Of a DNA stretch of 64,000 bases, positions 7,798-16,431 are shown one piece after another. Location: contig NZ_JBNXUO010000003.1 in the NCBI RefSeq assembly GCF_050563535.1, positions 1-64,000 of the forward strand, read 5' to 3'. A model generated the notes under the pieces. That model searched no databases. It worked only from the letters and a program-made list of their open reading frames with translations, and was not told the origin of the DNA. Made by a program: the position numbers and the translations under genes. Every line of letters starts with the position of its first letter. Within the stretch, counting starts at the first letter, position 1. The stretch comes from Falsiroseomonas sp050563535. Its GTDB lineage: Bacteria > Pseudomonadota > Alphaproteobacteria > Acetobacterales > Acetobacteraceae.

Positions 7798-9116
7798 GCC
7801 GCCATCCGGTCGAGCCGGTCCCTCAGCTTGTACCAGCCGCCCACGACCGGCAGGAACCACGGGTTGCCGGTGTAGGTCGGCCGCGTCGGGAAGGGCAGGC
7901 CATCGAGCGCGAAGCGTTCGTTCGCCGCGCCCGCCAGCTTCAGCGCGACGTTGTGGCCGAGCCAGGTGGCCATCGCGACGCCGCTGCCCTGGCAGCCGGC
8001 GGCGTAGTGGATGCCGTCCTGCACGCCGATATGCGGCAGGTGGTCGAAGGTGAAGGCGACGTAGCCGGTCCAGGCATGGGTGACCTTCACCCCCTTCAGT
8101 TCGGGGAAGGTCTGACACATGGTGGCGTGCAGCGCCGGCGCGCTCTCCTCCGCCGTGGCCTTGCGGAAGCTGGCGCGCCCGCCCCAGAGCACGCGCTTGC
8201 CGTCCGGCGAGGGGCGGAAGTAGTTCAGCACGCGCTTCGTCTCGCTGACCATGCGCCGCCCGGGGAACAGCCGGTCGATCGTCGCGCTCGGCAGTTCCTC
8301 GGTGGCGATGATGTAGGAGTTCAGCGGGATCAGCCGCCGCGCGAGCCAGGGGCTCGCCGTGCCGCGGGGGTCGAGCGAGTAGCCGTTGGTCGCGACCAGC
8401 ACCGCATCGGCCCGCATCTCCCCCTTGTCGGTCACCAGGCGGAAGCCGCCGCCCTCCCGCTCCGTCCGCTGCACCCGCACGCCATCCACCAGCACCGCCC
8501 CCGCGCGTTCCGCCGCATCCGCGAGGCCGCGCGCATACTTGCCCGGATGCAGGCTGCCGGTCGCGGCCGCGGCCATGCCGCCGTGGTAGAAGTCGCTGCC
8601 GAGGAAGTCCCGCTGGCGCGGGCGGGGCACCATCTCGGTCGGCTGGCCGGTCACCTCCGCGATCCAGTCGGCCTTGCGCGCCAGGTCGTCGTAGTGGCGT
8701 GGCGACCAGGCGCCGACGAAGCGGCCGCAACGGATGTAGTCGCAGTCGATCCCCTCGCGCGCGATCGTCTCCTCGATAAAGGGGAGGGAGGCGGCCGCGG
8801 CCTGCGCGATGCGCTGCGCGCCGTCCTTCCCATGCGCGCTCTCCAGGCCGGAGCCCGCCACCTTCAGCCCGCCCGACACCATCCCGCCATTGCGCGAGGA
8901 GGCGCCCCAGCCGATCCGCTCGGCATCCAGCACCACCGCCCCGTGGCCGAGGCGTCGGAGCGTGAGCGCGGCGGACAGCCCCGCATAGCCGCCGCCGACG
9001 ATGGCCACCGCGGCACGGTCGGGCAGGGGGGTGTCGCGGTTGGGCGGCTCCGCCGCTTCCCACCACCAGGGGCGGGCCTTGAAGCCGGGCGCGAAGAGGG
9101 GATGCAGATCGGTCAT
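7794..9116 (-). CDS. FAD-dependent amine oxidoreductase (DAO family, PuuB/OrdL-like)
   Basis: A 440-residue flavoprotein. The dinucleotide-binding loop AIVGGGYAGLSAALTLRRLG is near residues 37-56, followed by VVLDAERIGWGASSRNGG (FAD and substrate loop typical of gamma-glutamylputrescine oxidase and related DAO enzymes). The C-terminal GCQGSGVAMATWLG closes the FAD site. Such enzymes oxidise secondary or primary amines to an aldehyde or ketone with release of an amine. Start taken as ATG 9116; an in-frame GTG at 9134 would add six residues. It is divergent from a polyamine-type ABC transporter operon, which supports an amine substrate (inference). Confidence 0.88.
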   Translation of the reverse strand: MTDLHPLFAPGFKARPWWWEAAEPPNRDTPLPDRAAVAIVGGGYAGLSAALTLRRLGHGAVVLDAERIGWGASSRNGGMVSGGLKVAGSGLESAHGKDGAQRIAQAAAASLPFIEETIAREGIDCDYIRCGRFVGAWSPRHYDDLARKADWIAEVTGQPTEMVPRPRQRDFLGSDFYHGGMAAAATGSLHPGKYARGLADAAERAGAVLVDGVRVQRTEREGGGFRLVTDKGEMRADAVLVATNGYSLDPRGTASPWLARRLIPLNSYIIATEELPSATIDRLFPGRRMVSETKRVLNYFRPSPDGKRVLWGGRASFRKATAEESAPALHATMCQTFPELKGVKVTHAWTGYVAFTFDHLPHIGVQDGIHYAAGCQGSGVAMATWLGHNVALKLAGAANERFALDGLPFPTRPTYTGNPWFLPVVGGWYKLRDRLDRMAA

Positions 9117-9145
9117 TGCAGGCGCGCCCGTCACGCTGTTGACTA

Positions 9146-9155
9146 TGTCCGGACA
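9146..9155. promoter_or_regulatory. Palindrome TGTCCGGACA in a divergent promoter region
   Basis: A perfect 10-base palindrome in the gap between the FAD oxidoreductase and the binding-protein gene. The core TCCGGA recurs at 9174-9179, 26 bases away centre to centre. It overlaps the end of a TTGACT hexamer (9139-9144). Sites with TGTC..GACA arms are bound by GntR-family repressors, so an operator controlling both divergent operons is possible. No regulator gene is nearby. In GC-rich DNA such a palindrome can also arise by chance. Confidence 0.35.
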
Positions 9156-9245
9156 GGTTCCCGCCGGATGTCGTCCGGATCAAGGGGCCGCAGAGGGCGC
9201 GCAGGGACGGATCGCACGCGGACGACACCAGCAAGGGGACGGGGC

Positions 9246-10355
9246 ATGCAGGATTTCCAGCAGGATTGCGTCGAACTCGCCTTCCGGAAGTATCGCCGCG
9301 GCGAAGTCGGGCGCCGCACGCTGCTCGCGGGGCTCGCGGCGCTCGGCGCCTTGCCCGCGCTGCCGGACGGGGCCGCGGCCCAGGCGGGGCGCCAGCTCGT
9401 GATGGTGAACTGGGGCGGCATCGCGAATGAGGGCTTCGGTCGCTTCTACGGCGAGCCCTTCATGGGCGCGAACCAGGGCGTGCGGGTCGTGCAGGACAGC
9501 ACCGGGCCATCCGCCGGGCGCATCCGGTCGATGGTCGAATCGGGGCGCGTCACCTGGGACCTCTGCGACAGCTCGGCCTCCTCCTCCGTCGTGCTGGGGC
9601 GGCAGAACCTGGTCAGCCGGATCGACTATTCGGTCGTCGATCGGAACGAGGTGATCGACCCCGGATTCGCGCTGGAATACGGGGCCGCGCCGTATTCCTT
9701 CAGCTCGGTCCTTGCCTATGACAGCAGCAAGTTCCCGAACGGGCCGCCGCAGAACTGGGCGGACTTCTTCGACCTGCGGCGCTTCCCCGGCACGCGGCTG
9801 CTGCGGCGCGACGCGCTGGCGACGCTGGACGCGGTGCAGATGGCGCTGGGGAAGGACCCGCGGAACCTGTACCCGCTCGACACCCGCGCCTGCCTGGCGA
9901 AGATCCGGGAAGTGCGGCGCAACGCCGTGTTCTGGAATTCGGGATCGGAGAGCGAGCAGTTCCTCCGCACCGGCGAGGCGGTGATGGGCCATATCTGGCA
10001 CACCCGCGCCAATGTCCTCCAGCGCGAGACCAACGGGCGCATCCGCTTCATCTGGAACCAGGGGCTGCTGCAGGCCGGCATCTTCGTTATCCCCCGCGGC
10101 AACCAGGGCGGCGCGCTGGCGCAGCAGCTCCTCGCCTCGATGCTGGCACGGCCGGAGCCGCAGGTGGGGCTGTTGCAATTCCTCGGCAACGGTCCGACCA
10201 ACCCGCGCGCCGCGGCGCAGGTGCCGCAGGAATTCCGCGCCGTGAACCCGACCGACCCCGAGAACCAGCGCCAGCAGGTGGTGCTGAACGGCGTCTGGTG
10301 GGGCGACAACTACCAGCAGATCAACCAGGACTACCTGGACGTGGTGACGGGCTGA
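9246..10355 (+). CDS. Polyamine-type ABC transporter substrate-binding protein (PotD-like)
   Basis: A 369-residue type 2 periplasmic binding protein of the spermidine/putrescine class. The N-terminus has an unusually long n-region and a twin-arginine-like GRRTLLAGLAALGAL before a cut near residue 47 (AAAQA). The mature protein begins with VMVNWGGIANEGF, typical of PotD/PotF-like proteins, and contains the interdomain segments WDLCDSSAS and GEAVMGHIWHTRANV. It heads an operon with two metabolic enzymes followed by the ATPase and permeases, so it presumably delivers the compound those enzymes act on. Polyamine-like compounds are only one possibility; opines, guanidino acids and amino-acid derivatives use the same class. 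Confidence 0.88.
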   Translation: MQDFQQDCVELAFRKYRRGEVGRRTLLAGLAALGALPALPDGAAAQAGRQLVMVNWGGIANEGFGRFYGEPFMGANQGVRVVQDSTGPSAGRIRSMVESGRVTWDLCDSSASSSVVLGRQNLVSRIDYSVVDRNEVIDPGFALEYGAAPYSFSSVLAYDSSKFPNGPPQNWADFFDLRRFPGTRLLRRDALATLDAVQMALGKDPRNLYPLDTRACLAKIREVRRNAVFWNSGSESEQFLRTGEAVMGHIWHTRANVLQRETNGRIRFIWNQGLLQAGIFVIPRGNQGGALAQQLLASMLARPEPQVGLLQFLGNGPTNPRAAAQVPQEFRAVNPTDPENQRQQVVLNGVWWGDNYQQINQDYLDVVTG

Positions 10356-10392
10356 CGGCACGCTTGCTGCGACGCAGCAGACCGGAGCGCCC

Positions 10393-11340
10393 GTGAGCAG
10401 ACCCATCCTCCTGGTGAAGTCGGGCGGCGAGGCCGCGATGCCCGAATGGCAGCGCCATTTCGCCGAACACGCGCCGGGGGTGGAGGTGCGGTGGTGGGAC
10501 GACCCGGCGGTCGATCCCGCCGCGGTGCGCTATGCCCTGGTGTGGGACCCGGAACCGGGGCGGCTGGCCGGGCTGCCGAACCTGCGGGTGATCTTCGGCA
10601 GCGGCGCGGGGGTGGACTTCATCACCGCCGATCCCGACCTGCCGAAGGGCGTCCCCCTCGCGCGGATGGCGACGGCGGGCGCGGCGCAGCGCATGGGCGA
10701 ATACGTCACCTGGGCCGTGCTGTCGCTGCTGCGTGGCGCGCGGCGCATTGGCGCGGCGCAGGCCGAGCGGCGCTGGGACTATTTCGAGCCGGAGCGCATC
10801 GCGACGGGAACGACGGTCGGCATCATGGGCCTCGGCCATATGGGGCAGGCCGCGGCGCGGATGCTGCAGGGCGTGGGCTTCCGCGTGACCGGGTGGTCGC
10901 GCAGCCCGAAGGACATGCCGGGCATCCGCAGCTTCGCGGGCATGGCGGAGCGCGACGCCTTCCTCGCCGGGGCCGACATCATCGTCTGCCTGCTGCCCGC
11001 CACGCCGGAGACGCGGGGCGTGATCTCCGCCCCGCTGTTCGACCGGATGCGCGACGGCACCGGCCTGGTGAATGCCGGCCGCGGCAGCCACCAGAGGATC
11101 GAGGACATCCTCGCCGCGCTCGATTCCGGCCGCCTTTCCGGCGCCGTGCTCGACGTGTTCGACCAGGAACCGCTGCCGCCGGACCATCCGGCCTGGACGC
11201 ATCCGAAGCTGCTGGTCACGCCGCATGTCGCGAGCCTGCCGCCGCGGGGCGAGCGCGCCGCCCATGTCGGCGCGCTGATCGCGATGCACGAACGCGGCGA
11301 GCCGCTGCCCAACCTCTACGACCATGCACGGGGCTACTGA
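10393..11340 (+). CDS. GhrA-like 2-hydroxyacid dehydrogenase (glyoxylate/hydroxypyruvate reductase type)
   Basis: A 315-residue NAD(P)-dependent D-2-hydroxyacid dehydrogenase. The Rossmann loop VGIMGLGHMGQAAARML is near residues 139-155. The catalytic Arg lies in NAGRGSHQ near 229, the Glu in DVFDQEPLP near 258, and the His in VTPHVAS near 278. Length and the short N-terminal domain match the GhrA subgroup that reduces glyoxylate and hydroxypyruvate. The start is a GTG at 10393. It sits inside a transport operon between the binding protein and a class II aldolase, which suggests that a 2-oxo or 2-hydroxy acid is an intermediate of the imported compound. Confidence 0.88.
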   Translation: MSRPILLVKSGGEAAMPEWQRHFAEHAPGVEVRWWDDPAVDPAAVRYALVWDPEPGRLAGLPNLRVIFGSGAGVDFITADPDLPKGVPLARMATAGAAQRMGEYVTWAVLSLLRGARRIGAAQAERRWDYFEPERIATGTTVGIMGLGHMGQAAARMLQGVGFRVTGWSRSPKDMPGIRSFAGMAERDAFLAGADIIVCLLPATPETRGVISAPLFDRMRDGTGLVNAGRGSHQRIEDILAALDSGRLSGAVLDVFDQEPLPPDHPAWTHPKLLVTPHVASLPPRGERAAHVGALIAMHERGEPLPNLYDHARGY

Positions 11341-11341
11341 C

Positions 11342-12112
11342 ATGCCGCTTCCCCCGCCACCCGTCCGGCCGGACCCTGGCCATGTGCCGACCGAGCGGGA
11401 GTTGCGAGAGGACCTCGCGGCCGCCTACCGGCTGGTCGCGCTGTTCGGCATGACGGACCTGGTCTTCACGCATCTGTCCGTCCGCGTGCCAGGCCCCGGG
11501 CACCGCTTCCTGGTGAACCCCTACGGCCTGCTGTTCGAGGAGATCACCGCGAGCAGCCTGGTGCTGGTGGATGCGGAAGGCGAGCCCGCGCAGCCCACCA
11601 GCTGGCCCGTGAACCCGGCCGGCTTCGTCATCCATTCCGCCGTGCATCTCGGCCGCGACGACGCGCAATGCGTGATGCACACGCACACGCTGGCCGGCAT
11701 GGCGGTGGCGGCGCAGCAGGGCGGGCTGCTGATGCTGAACCAGATGAGCATGGAGTTCGACGGCCGCGTCGCCCATCATGGCTACGAAGGCGTCGCCGCC
11801 GACGACAACCTCTCGGAACGCGAGAGGATCGTGCGCGACCTCGGCGACCAACCCTGCATGATCCTGCGCCACCACGGGCTGCTGACCGTGGGCCGGACGG
11901 TGGCGGAGGCCTTCTACTGGATGTGGTACCTGGAACAGGCCTGCCGCATCCAGCTCGCGGCGCAGTCCTCCGGCGCGCCGCTGGCGATCCCGCCGGCCGA
12001 GGTCGTGGCGCGGACGCGCGCGCAGTTCAGCACAGGCCCGACCAAGGGGTGGCTGCCCTGGCAGGCGCTGCGCCGCAAGCTGGATCGCGAACAGCCGGGC
12101 TACCGCGACTGA
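11342..12112 (+). CDS. Class II aldolase/adducin family protein
   Basis: A 256-residue zinc-type class II aldolase fold. Metal ligands are seen in MHTHTLAGMAV near residue 118 (HxH) and ILRHHGLLTVG near 174. The N-terminal segment TDLVFTHLSVRVPG corresponds to the family 'GNxSxR' region, but with THLS in place of GNIS. Family members catalyse retro-aldol cleavage, epimerisation or decarboxylation of small hydroxy acids. Start is ATG 11342, two bases after the dehydrogenase stop; an upstream ATG at 11324 is possible. It overlaps the ATPase gene by one base, confirming the operon. Confidence 0.85.
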   Translation: MPLPPPPVRPDPGHVPTERELREDLAAAYRLVALFGMTDLVFTHLSVRVPGPGHRFLVNPYGLLFEEITASSLVLVDAEGEPAQPTSWPVNPAGFVIHSAVHLGRDDAQCVMHTHTLAGMAVAAQQGGLLMLNQMSMEFDGRVAHHGYEGVAADDNLSERERIVRDLGDQPCMILRHHGLLTVGRTVAEAFYWMWYLEQACRIQLAAQSSGAPLAIPPAEVVARTRAQFSTGPTKGWLPWQALRRKLDREQPGYRD

Positions 12113-13218
12113 TGGGCACGACCCTTCCCGGCCACGCGCTCGCGCTCCAGGGGCTCGGCAAGCGGTACGGCGGCTTCACCGCGGTGGACCGCGTGTCGCT
12201 GACGGTGGATCGCGGCCAGTTCCTGACGCTGCTCGGCCCCTCGGGCAGCGGCAAGACGACCATCCTGATGTGCATCGCCGGCTTCGTCGCGCCGTCCGAG
12301 GGCGGCATCCTGCTCGACGGGCGGGACATCACGGGCCTGCCGCCGGAACGCCGCGACTTCGGCATGGTGTTCCAGGGCTATGCGCTGTTCCCGCACATGA
12401 CGGTGGCGGAGAACGTGGCCTTCCCGCTGCGCGTCCGCCGGCTGGGCCAGGCGGAGCGCGAGGCGAAGGTGCGCGCCGCGCTGGACCTGGTGCAGTTGCC
12501 GCAATTCGCCGACAGGCTGCCGCGCCAGCTTTCCGGCGGCCAGCAGCAGCGCGTCGCGCTCGCCCGCGCGCTGGTCTTCGACCCCGCCCTGCTGCTTCTG
12601 GACGAGCCGCTGTCCGCGCTCGACAAGAAGCTGCGCGCGGAGTTGCAGGAGGAACTGAAGGCGCTGCACCGCCGCGTCGGCCGCACCTTCGTCAACGTCA
12701 CGCATGACCAGGAGGAGGCGCTGTCTCTCTCCGACCGGGTTGCGATCCTGAACCACGGGAAGCTGGTGCAGGAAGGCGCGCCGGCCGAGCTCTACGAGAG
12801 GCCGCGGACACGCTTCGTCGCGGATTTCCTCGGCAAGTCGAACTTCCTGCAAGGCACGGTGCGGGACGCGGCGGCGGGGGGCTTCGCCATCGCGGCGGGC
12901 GGCACGCGCCTGGTGCAGGCGCTGTCGGAGGGCATGCCGCGCCCGGCGCCCGGCAGCGCGGCGACCCTGTCGCTGCGGCCGGAGAAGATCGCGCTTCTGG
13001 TGGAGGGGGAGGGGGCGGAGAACAGCGTCACCGGCACCATCTCCGGCTGGTCCTATCTCGGCGCCGGCTATGCGCTGAACGTGGAGACGCCCGATCTCGG
13101 CACGATGCGGGTGGCGCTGCCCACCTGGCGGGCGCCGATCGCCCCGCGGGAGGGGCTGGCGGTGCGGCTGGGCTGGGGCGCGGATGCCAGCGTGCCCGTG
13201 CTGGACGACGCCACATGA
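12112..13218 (+). CDS. ABC transporter ATPase (PotA-like)
   Basis: A 368-residue ATPase with Walker A GPSGSGKTT near residue 43, Q-loop VFQGYALFPH, signature LSGGQQQRVALARAL near 139, Walker B LLLLDEPLSALD near 160, and H-loop VTHDQEEAL. After residue about 240 it has the TOBE regulatory domain typical of the spermidine/putrescine and iron(III) importer ATPases. It starts at ATG 12112 overlapping the aldolase stop (TGATG), and ends in an ATGA overlap with the first permease gene. It powers import of the compound bound by the protein encoded at 9246-10355. Confidence 0.94.
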   Translation: MGTTLPGHALALQGLGKRYGGFTAVDRVSLTVDRGQFLTLLGPSGSGKTTILMCIAGFVAPSEGGILLDGRDITGLPPERRDFGMVFQGYALFPHMTVAENVAFPLRVRRLGQAEREAKVRAALDLVQLPQFADRLPRQLSGGQQQRVALARALVFDPALLLLDEPLSALDKKLRAELQEELKALHRRVGRTFVNVTHDQEEALSLSDRVAILNHGKLVQEGAPAELYERPRTRFVADFLGKSNFLQGTVRDAAAGGFAIAAGGTRLVQALSEGMPRPAPGSAATLSLRPEKIALLVEGEGAENSVTGTISGWSYLGAGYALNVETPDLGTMRVALPTWRAPIAPREGLAVRLGWGADASVPVLDDAT

Positions 13219-14048
13219 GGCGCGACGCGGGATGGTGGGCGCTGATCCTGCCGGCCTTCCTGCTGATGACGGCCTTCTACGTCACGCCCATCCTCCAGGT
13301 CCTCGCCATCTCCTTCACCGAGCCGCAGCCCGGCCTCGGCAACTACGAGCGGATCTTCACGAGCGAGAGCGTGCAGCGCGTCATCGCGACGACGCTGCGC
13401 ATCTGCGTCGTTACCACCGCGCTGGCGCTGGCGCTGGGCTATGCGCTGTCCTACCGCATCGCCCTGTCCAGCCCGCGGGCGCAGCGATGGTGGATCCTGG
13501 CGGTGCTGGTGCCGCTGTGGATCAGCGTGCTGGTGCGCGCCTTCGCCTGGGTGACGCTGCTGCGCCGGCAGGGGCTGGTGAACCAGACGCTGATGGAAGC
13601 CGGGGTGATCGCGGAGCCCCTGCAACTCGTCTGGAACGAGTTCGGCATCATCGTCGGGATGGTGCACTACATGGTGCCCTATGCCGTGCTGCCGATGCTG
13701 GCCAGCATGAAGGAGATCGACCCGCGGCTGCTGGCGGCGGCGCGCGGGCTCGGCGCGTCGCGCGTGACGGTGTTCCGCCGGGTGTTCCTGCCGCTGTCGC
13801 TGCCGGGGCTGATCGCGTCGGGCGTGCTGGTCTTCATCTTCTCGCTCGGCTTCTACATCACGCCGGCGATCCTGGGCGGCGGAAAGACGCTGATGGTCGC
13901 GGAATGGATCAGCCTGCAGATCCTCGACCTCATCCGCTGGGGGCTCGGCACCATGATGGCGACGCTGCTGGTGGTCACCATCCTGGTGACCCTCGCGGTC
14001 TTCTCCCGCGTGGTCGACATCCGGCGGCTGTTCGGGGCGGGGGGCTGA
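13215..14048 (+). CDS. ABC transporter permease (PotB-like)
   Basis: A 277-residue inner-membrane permease with about six hydrophobic segments, beginning with a strong helix at residues 8-30. The ATPase-docking EAA loop is read as LLAAARGLGASRVTVFRRVFLP near residues 176-197. It starts in a 4-base overlap with the ATPase gene and is followed five bases later by the second permease, making a standard heterodimeric PotBC-type channel. Confidence 0.92.
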   Translation: MRRDAGWWALILPAFLLMTAFYVTPILQVLAISFTEPQPGLGNYERIFTSESVQRVIATTLRICVVTTALALALGYALSYRIALSSPRAQRWWILAVLVPLWISVLVRAFAWVTLLRRQGLVNQTLMEAGVIAEPLQLVWNEFGIIVGMVHYMVPYAVLPMLASMKEIDPRLLAAARGLGASRVTVFRRVFLPLSLPGLIASGVLVFIFSLGFYITPAILGGGKTLMVAEWISLQILDLIRWGLGTMMATLLVVTILVTLAVFSRVVDIRRLFGAGG

Positions 14049-14052
14049 GGCG

Positions 14053-14841
14053 ATGGAGGGCGTCCACAGGCCGGGACCCCTTGCCGGCGGCCTCGCCTGG
14101 CTTGTCGCGATCTACCTGGTGCTGCCGATCGGCATCGTCGTCCCCGTCTCGATGACCGACCAGCGTTTCCTCTCCCTCCCGCAGGAGGCGCTGAGCCTGC
14201 GGCACTACGGCACGGTGCTGGCCTCGGCCGAATGGCTGGGCTCGATCTGGCAGTCCTTCCTGATCGCGGTGGCCTCCACCCTGATCGCGGTCGTGGCGGG
14301 CACGCTCTGCGCCATCGGCTGCTGGCGCATCTCCCGCCGGTCCACGGACCTGATCCGCGGGCTCATGCTGCTGCCGATCATCATCCCGTCCATCGTCTAC
14401 GCGGTCGGGCTGTACCGCTACTTCGCGCGGCTGGACCTGCTGGACAGCTTCGCGGGGGTCGCGATCGCGCATGGGGTGACGGGCATCCCCTATGTGGTCA
14501 TCACCGTCTCCACCGCGCTCGCGGCCTTCGACCCGCGGCTGGAACAGGCGGCGCGGGGGATGGGTGCGTCGCTCGCGCAGACGCTGCGCTGGGTCATCCT
14601 GCCGCGCATCGCGCCGGGCATCGTCTCCGGCGCGATCTTCGCCTTCATCCATTCCTGGGACGAGCTGGTGATCGTGCTGTTCATCGCCAGCCGCGACGTC
14701 TTCACCCTGCCGCGCCGCATCTGGGACGGCATCAACGAGAACCTGGACCCCGCGATGGCTGCGGTCGCGGTGCTGCTGGTGCTGTTCACCACCCTGCTGC
14801 TGCTGCTCGACCTGACGCTCCGGAGGCGACGCGATGGATGA
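14053..14841 (+). CDS. ABC transporter permease (PotC-like)
   Basis: A 262-residue inner-membrane permease with about six membrane spans. The EAA loop is EQAARGMGASLAQTLRWVILP near residues 164-184, and the helix after it (APGIVSGAIFAFIHSWDELVIVLFIA in sense) is typical of PotC. It is the partner of the preceding permease. The following M20-type hydrolase gene starts eight bases before its stop. Confidence 0.92.
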   Translation: MEGVHRPGPLAGGLAWLVAIYLVLPIGIVVPVSMTDQRFLSLPQEALSLRHYGTVLASAEWLGSIWQSFLIAVASTLIAVVAGTLCAIGCWRISRRSTDLIRGLMLLPIIIPSIVYAVGLYRYFARLDLLDSFAGVAIAHGVTGIPYVVITVSTALAAFDPRLEQAARGMGASLAQTLRWVILPRIAPGIVSGAIFAFIHSWDELVIVLFIASRDVFTLPRRIWDGINENLDPAMAAVAVLLVLFTTLLLLLDLTLRRRRDG

Positions 14842-16420
14842 GATGACGGACGCGCAGGCCGCGGCGCGAGCCTGGCTGGGGGCGAACCGCGCATCGCTCT
14901 CGGCCGACCACATGCATCTCTGGCGGCTGGCCGAGCCCGCCTGGCGGGAATATCGTTCCGCCGCCTGGTTCGTGGAGCGCCTGCGGCGCGAGGGGTTCGA
15001 GGTGGAGGCCGGCACCGCCGGGATGCCCACCGCCTTCAAGGCCGTGTGGCGCAACGGCGCGGGGCCGGTGCTGGCGAACATCGCGGAATACGACGCCGTG
15101 CCGGGGATGAGCCAGGAGCCGGTGGCCGAACGCCGCCCCCGCGCCGGCACGCAGCGCCACGCGGCGGGGCACACGGACCCGCATTCGGCACTCGGCATGG
15201 CCGCGCTGGCGGGCACGCTCGCCGCGAAGCACGCGATGGAGCGGCACGGCATCGGCGGGACGCTCGTGCTGATGGGCGAACCGGCGGAGAAGATGTGCGG
15301 GTCGAAGCCCGTCCATGCCGCGCATGGCCACCTCGACGGCTTCGACGCCGCGGTGTCCTTCCACCCGACCAGCCTGCCGGCGCTGGCCAATTCCTGCCTT
15401 TGGGACACGCATTGCGGCACCTACTGGTCGCGCATCTACACCTTCGAATGCGAGGAGCCGCAGGACTGGGTCGGCGCCGGTGCGCGGGAAGGGGCGCAGA
15501 ACAGCCACGCCATCGCCCGCGCGCCGGGCGCGCTGGATGCGGTGGTGATGATGGTGACGCAGGGGCGGATGCTGCGCCCGTCCATGCTGCCGCAGACCGG
15601 CGCCTGGAGCCTGAACGAGGCGATCCTCGTCGCGGGCCAGGCCACGGCCGACAACCTGCCGCCCGGGCTCGGCGTGGTGCAGTATGCGATGCGCGCCCCG
15701 CTGGTCGCGATGCAGGAGAAGGTGTGGGCCATCCTCGACATGGCGGCGGAGGGGGTGGCGGCCATCACGCACTGCACGGTCCGCAAGGAATGGGTGACGA
15801 AGACGCGCCCGGGCCTCGCGAACCGCGCGCTCGCCAGCGTGGCCTTCCGCGCCTTCCGCAAGGCCGGACCGCCGGTCTGGGGCGACGCGGCGCGGGGCTT
15901 CGCGCGGGACCTGCAGCGCGCCATCGGCGTGGAGCCGATGGAGGACCCCTTCCCCGAGGCGATCCAGGTGCTGACGCCCCCCGCCATCGCCGAGGAGAGG
16001 ATCCGCGCCCAGATCCCACCCTGGCAGGCCAACTACACCAGTGACGACTATGTGGAATACACCTGGCACTGCCCGACGGTGCGGCTCTATGTCGGCCGCC
16101 CGCAGCTGCGCGCGCCGCGCGCGGGTTGGGTTTGCCCGCCCTGGGCCTACAACGCGCTGGGTGGCGTGCCGGACTGCATCGACCCGATGTGGATGAAGGG
16201 CGCGGAGGTCACCGCGCTCGCCTTCCTCGAACTGCTGGAGGACCCGGCCGCGCTGGCCGCCTGCCGGGCGGAGTTCCTTGCCCGCACCGGCGGCGGCGTG
16301 GGCGGGTCCGCCTGGATGCCACCGTTGCTGCCGCGCGACTTCGCAGCCCCCATACACCACCGCTGGCCGGAATACGTCACCACGCCGCGGGGCGACGAAT
16401 ACAGCGTCGCCGCGCCCTGA
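14834..16420 (+). CDS. Atypical M20-family amidohydrolase (AbgB-like)
   Basis: A 528-residue protein of the M20 amidohydrolase/aminobenzoyl-glutamate hydrolase B class. The metal-site segment NIAEYDAVPGM near residue 80 matches the family 'EYDALPG'. Two other landmarks are altered: where relatives have GHxCGHN this one has GHTDPHSALG near 114, and the usual PAEE catalytic/ligand pair reads GEPAEKMCG near 150, replacing the second Glu with Lys. The C-terminus is longer than usual and Trp-rich. The gene is translationally coupled to the permease gene, so the imported solute or its derivative is the likely substrate. The altered ligands suggest a changed metal site or chemistry. Confidence 0.8.
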   Translation: MDEMTDAQAAARAWLGANRASLSADHMHLWRLAEPAWREYRSAAWFVERLRREGFEVEAGTAGMPTAFKAVWRNGAGPVLANIAEYDAVPGMSQEPVAERRPRAGTQRHAAGHTDPHSALGMAALAGTLAAKHAMERHGIGGTLVLMGEPAEKMCGSKPVHAAHGHLDGFDAAVSFHPTSLPALANSCLWDTHCGTYWSRIYTFECEEPQDWVGAGAREGAQNSHAIARAPGALDAVVMMVTQGRMLRPSMLPQTGAWSLNEAILVAGQATADNLPPGLGVVQYAMRAPLVAMQEKVWAILDMAAEGVAAITHCTVRKEWVTKTRPGLANRALASVAFRAFRKAGPPVWGDAARGFARDLQRAIGVEPMEDPFPEAIQVLTPPAIAEERIRAQIPPWQANYTSDDYVEYTWHCPTVRLYVGRPQLRAPRAGWVCPPWAYNALGGVPDCIDPMWMKGAEVTALAFLELLEDPAALAACRAEFLARTGGGVGGSAWMPPLLPRDFAAPIHHRWPEYVTTPRGDEYSVAAP

Positions 16421-16431
16421 GGAGCCACCGC

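Noticed and set aside
6181..9234. Single minus-strand frame spanning the amidohydrolase and FAD oxidoreductase
   Set aside because: The upstream part is out of frame with the flavoprotein and reads as Arg/Gly-rich; two separate genes with an ATGA overlap explain the region.
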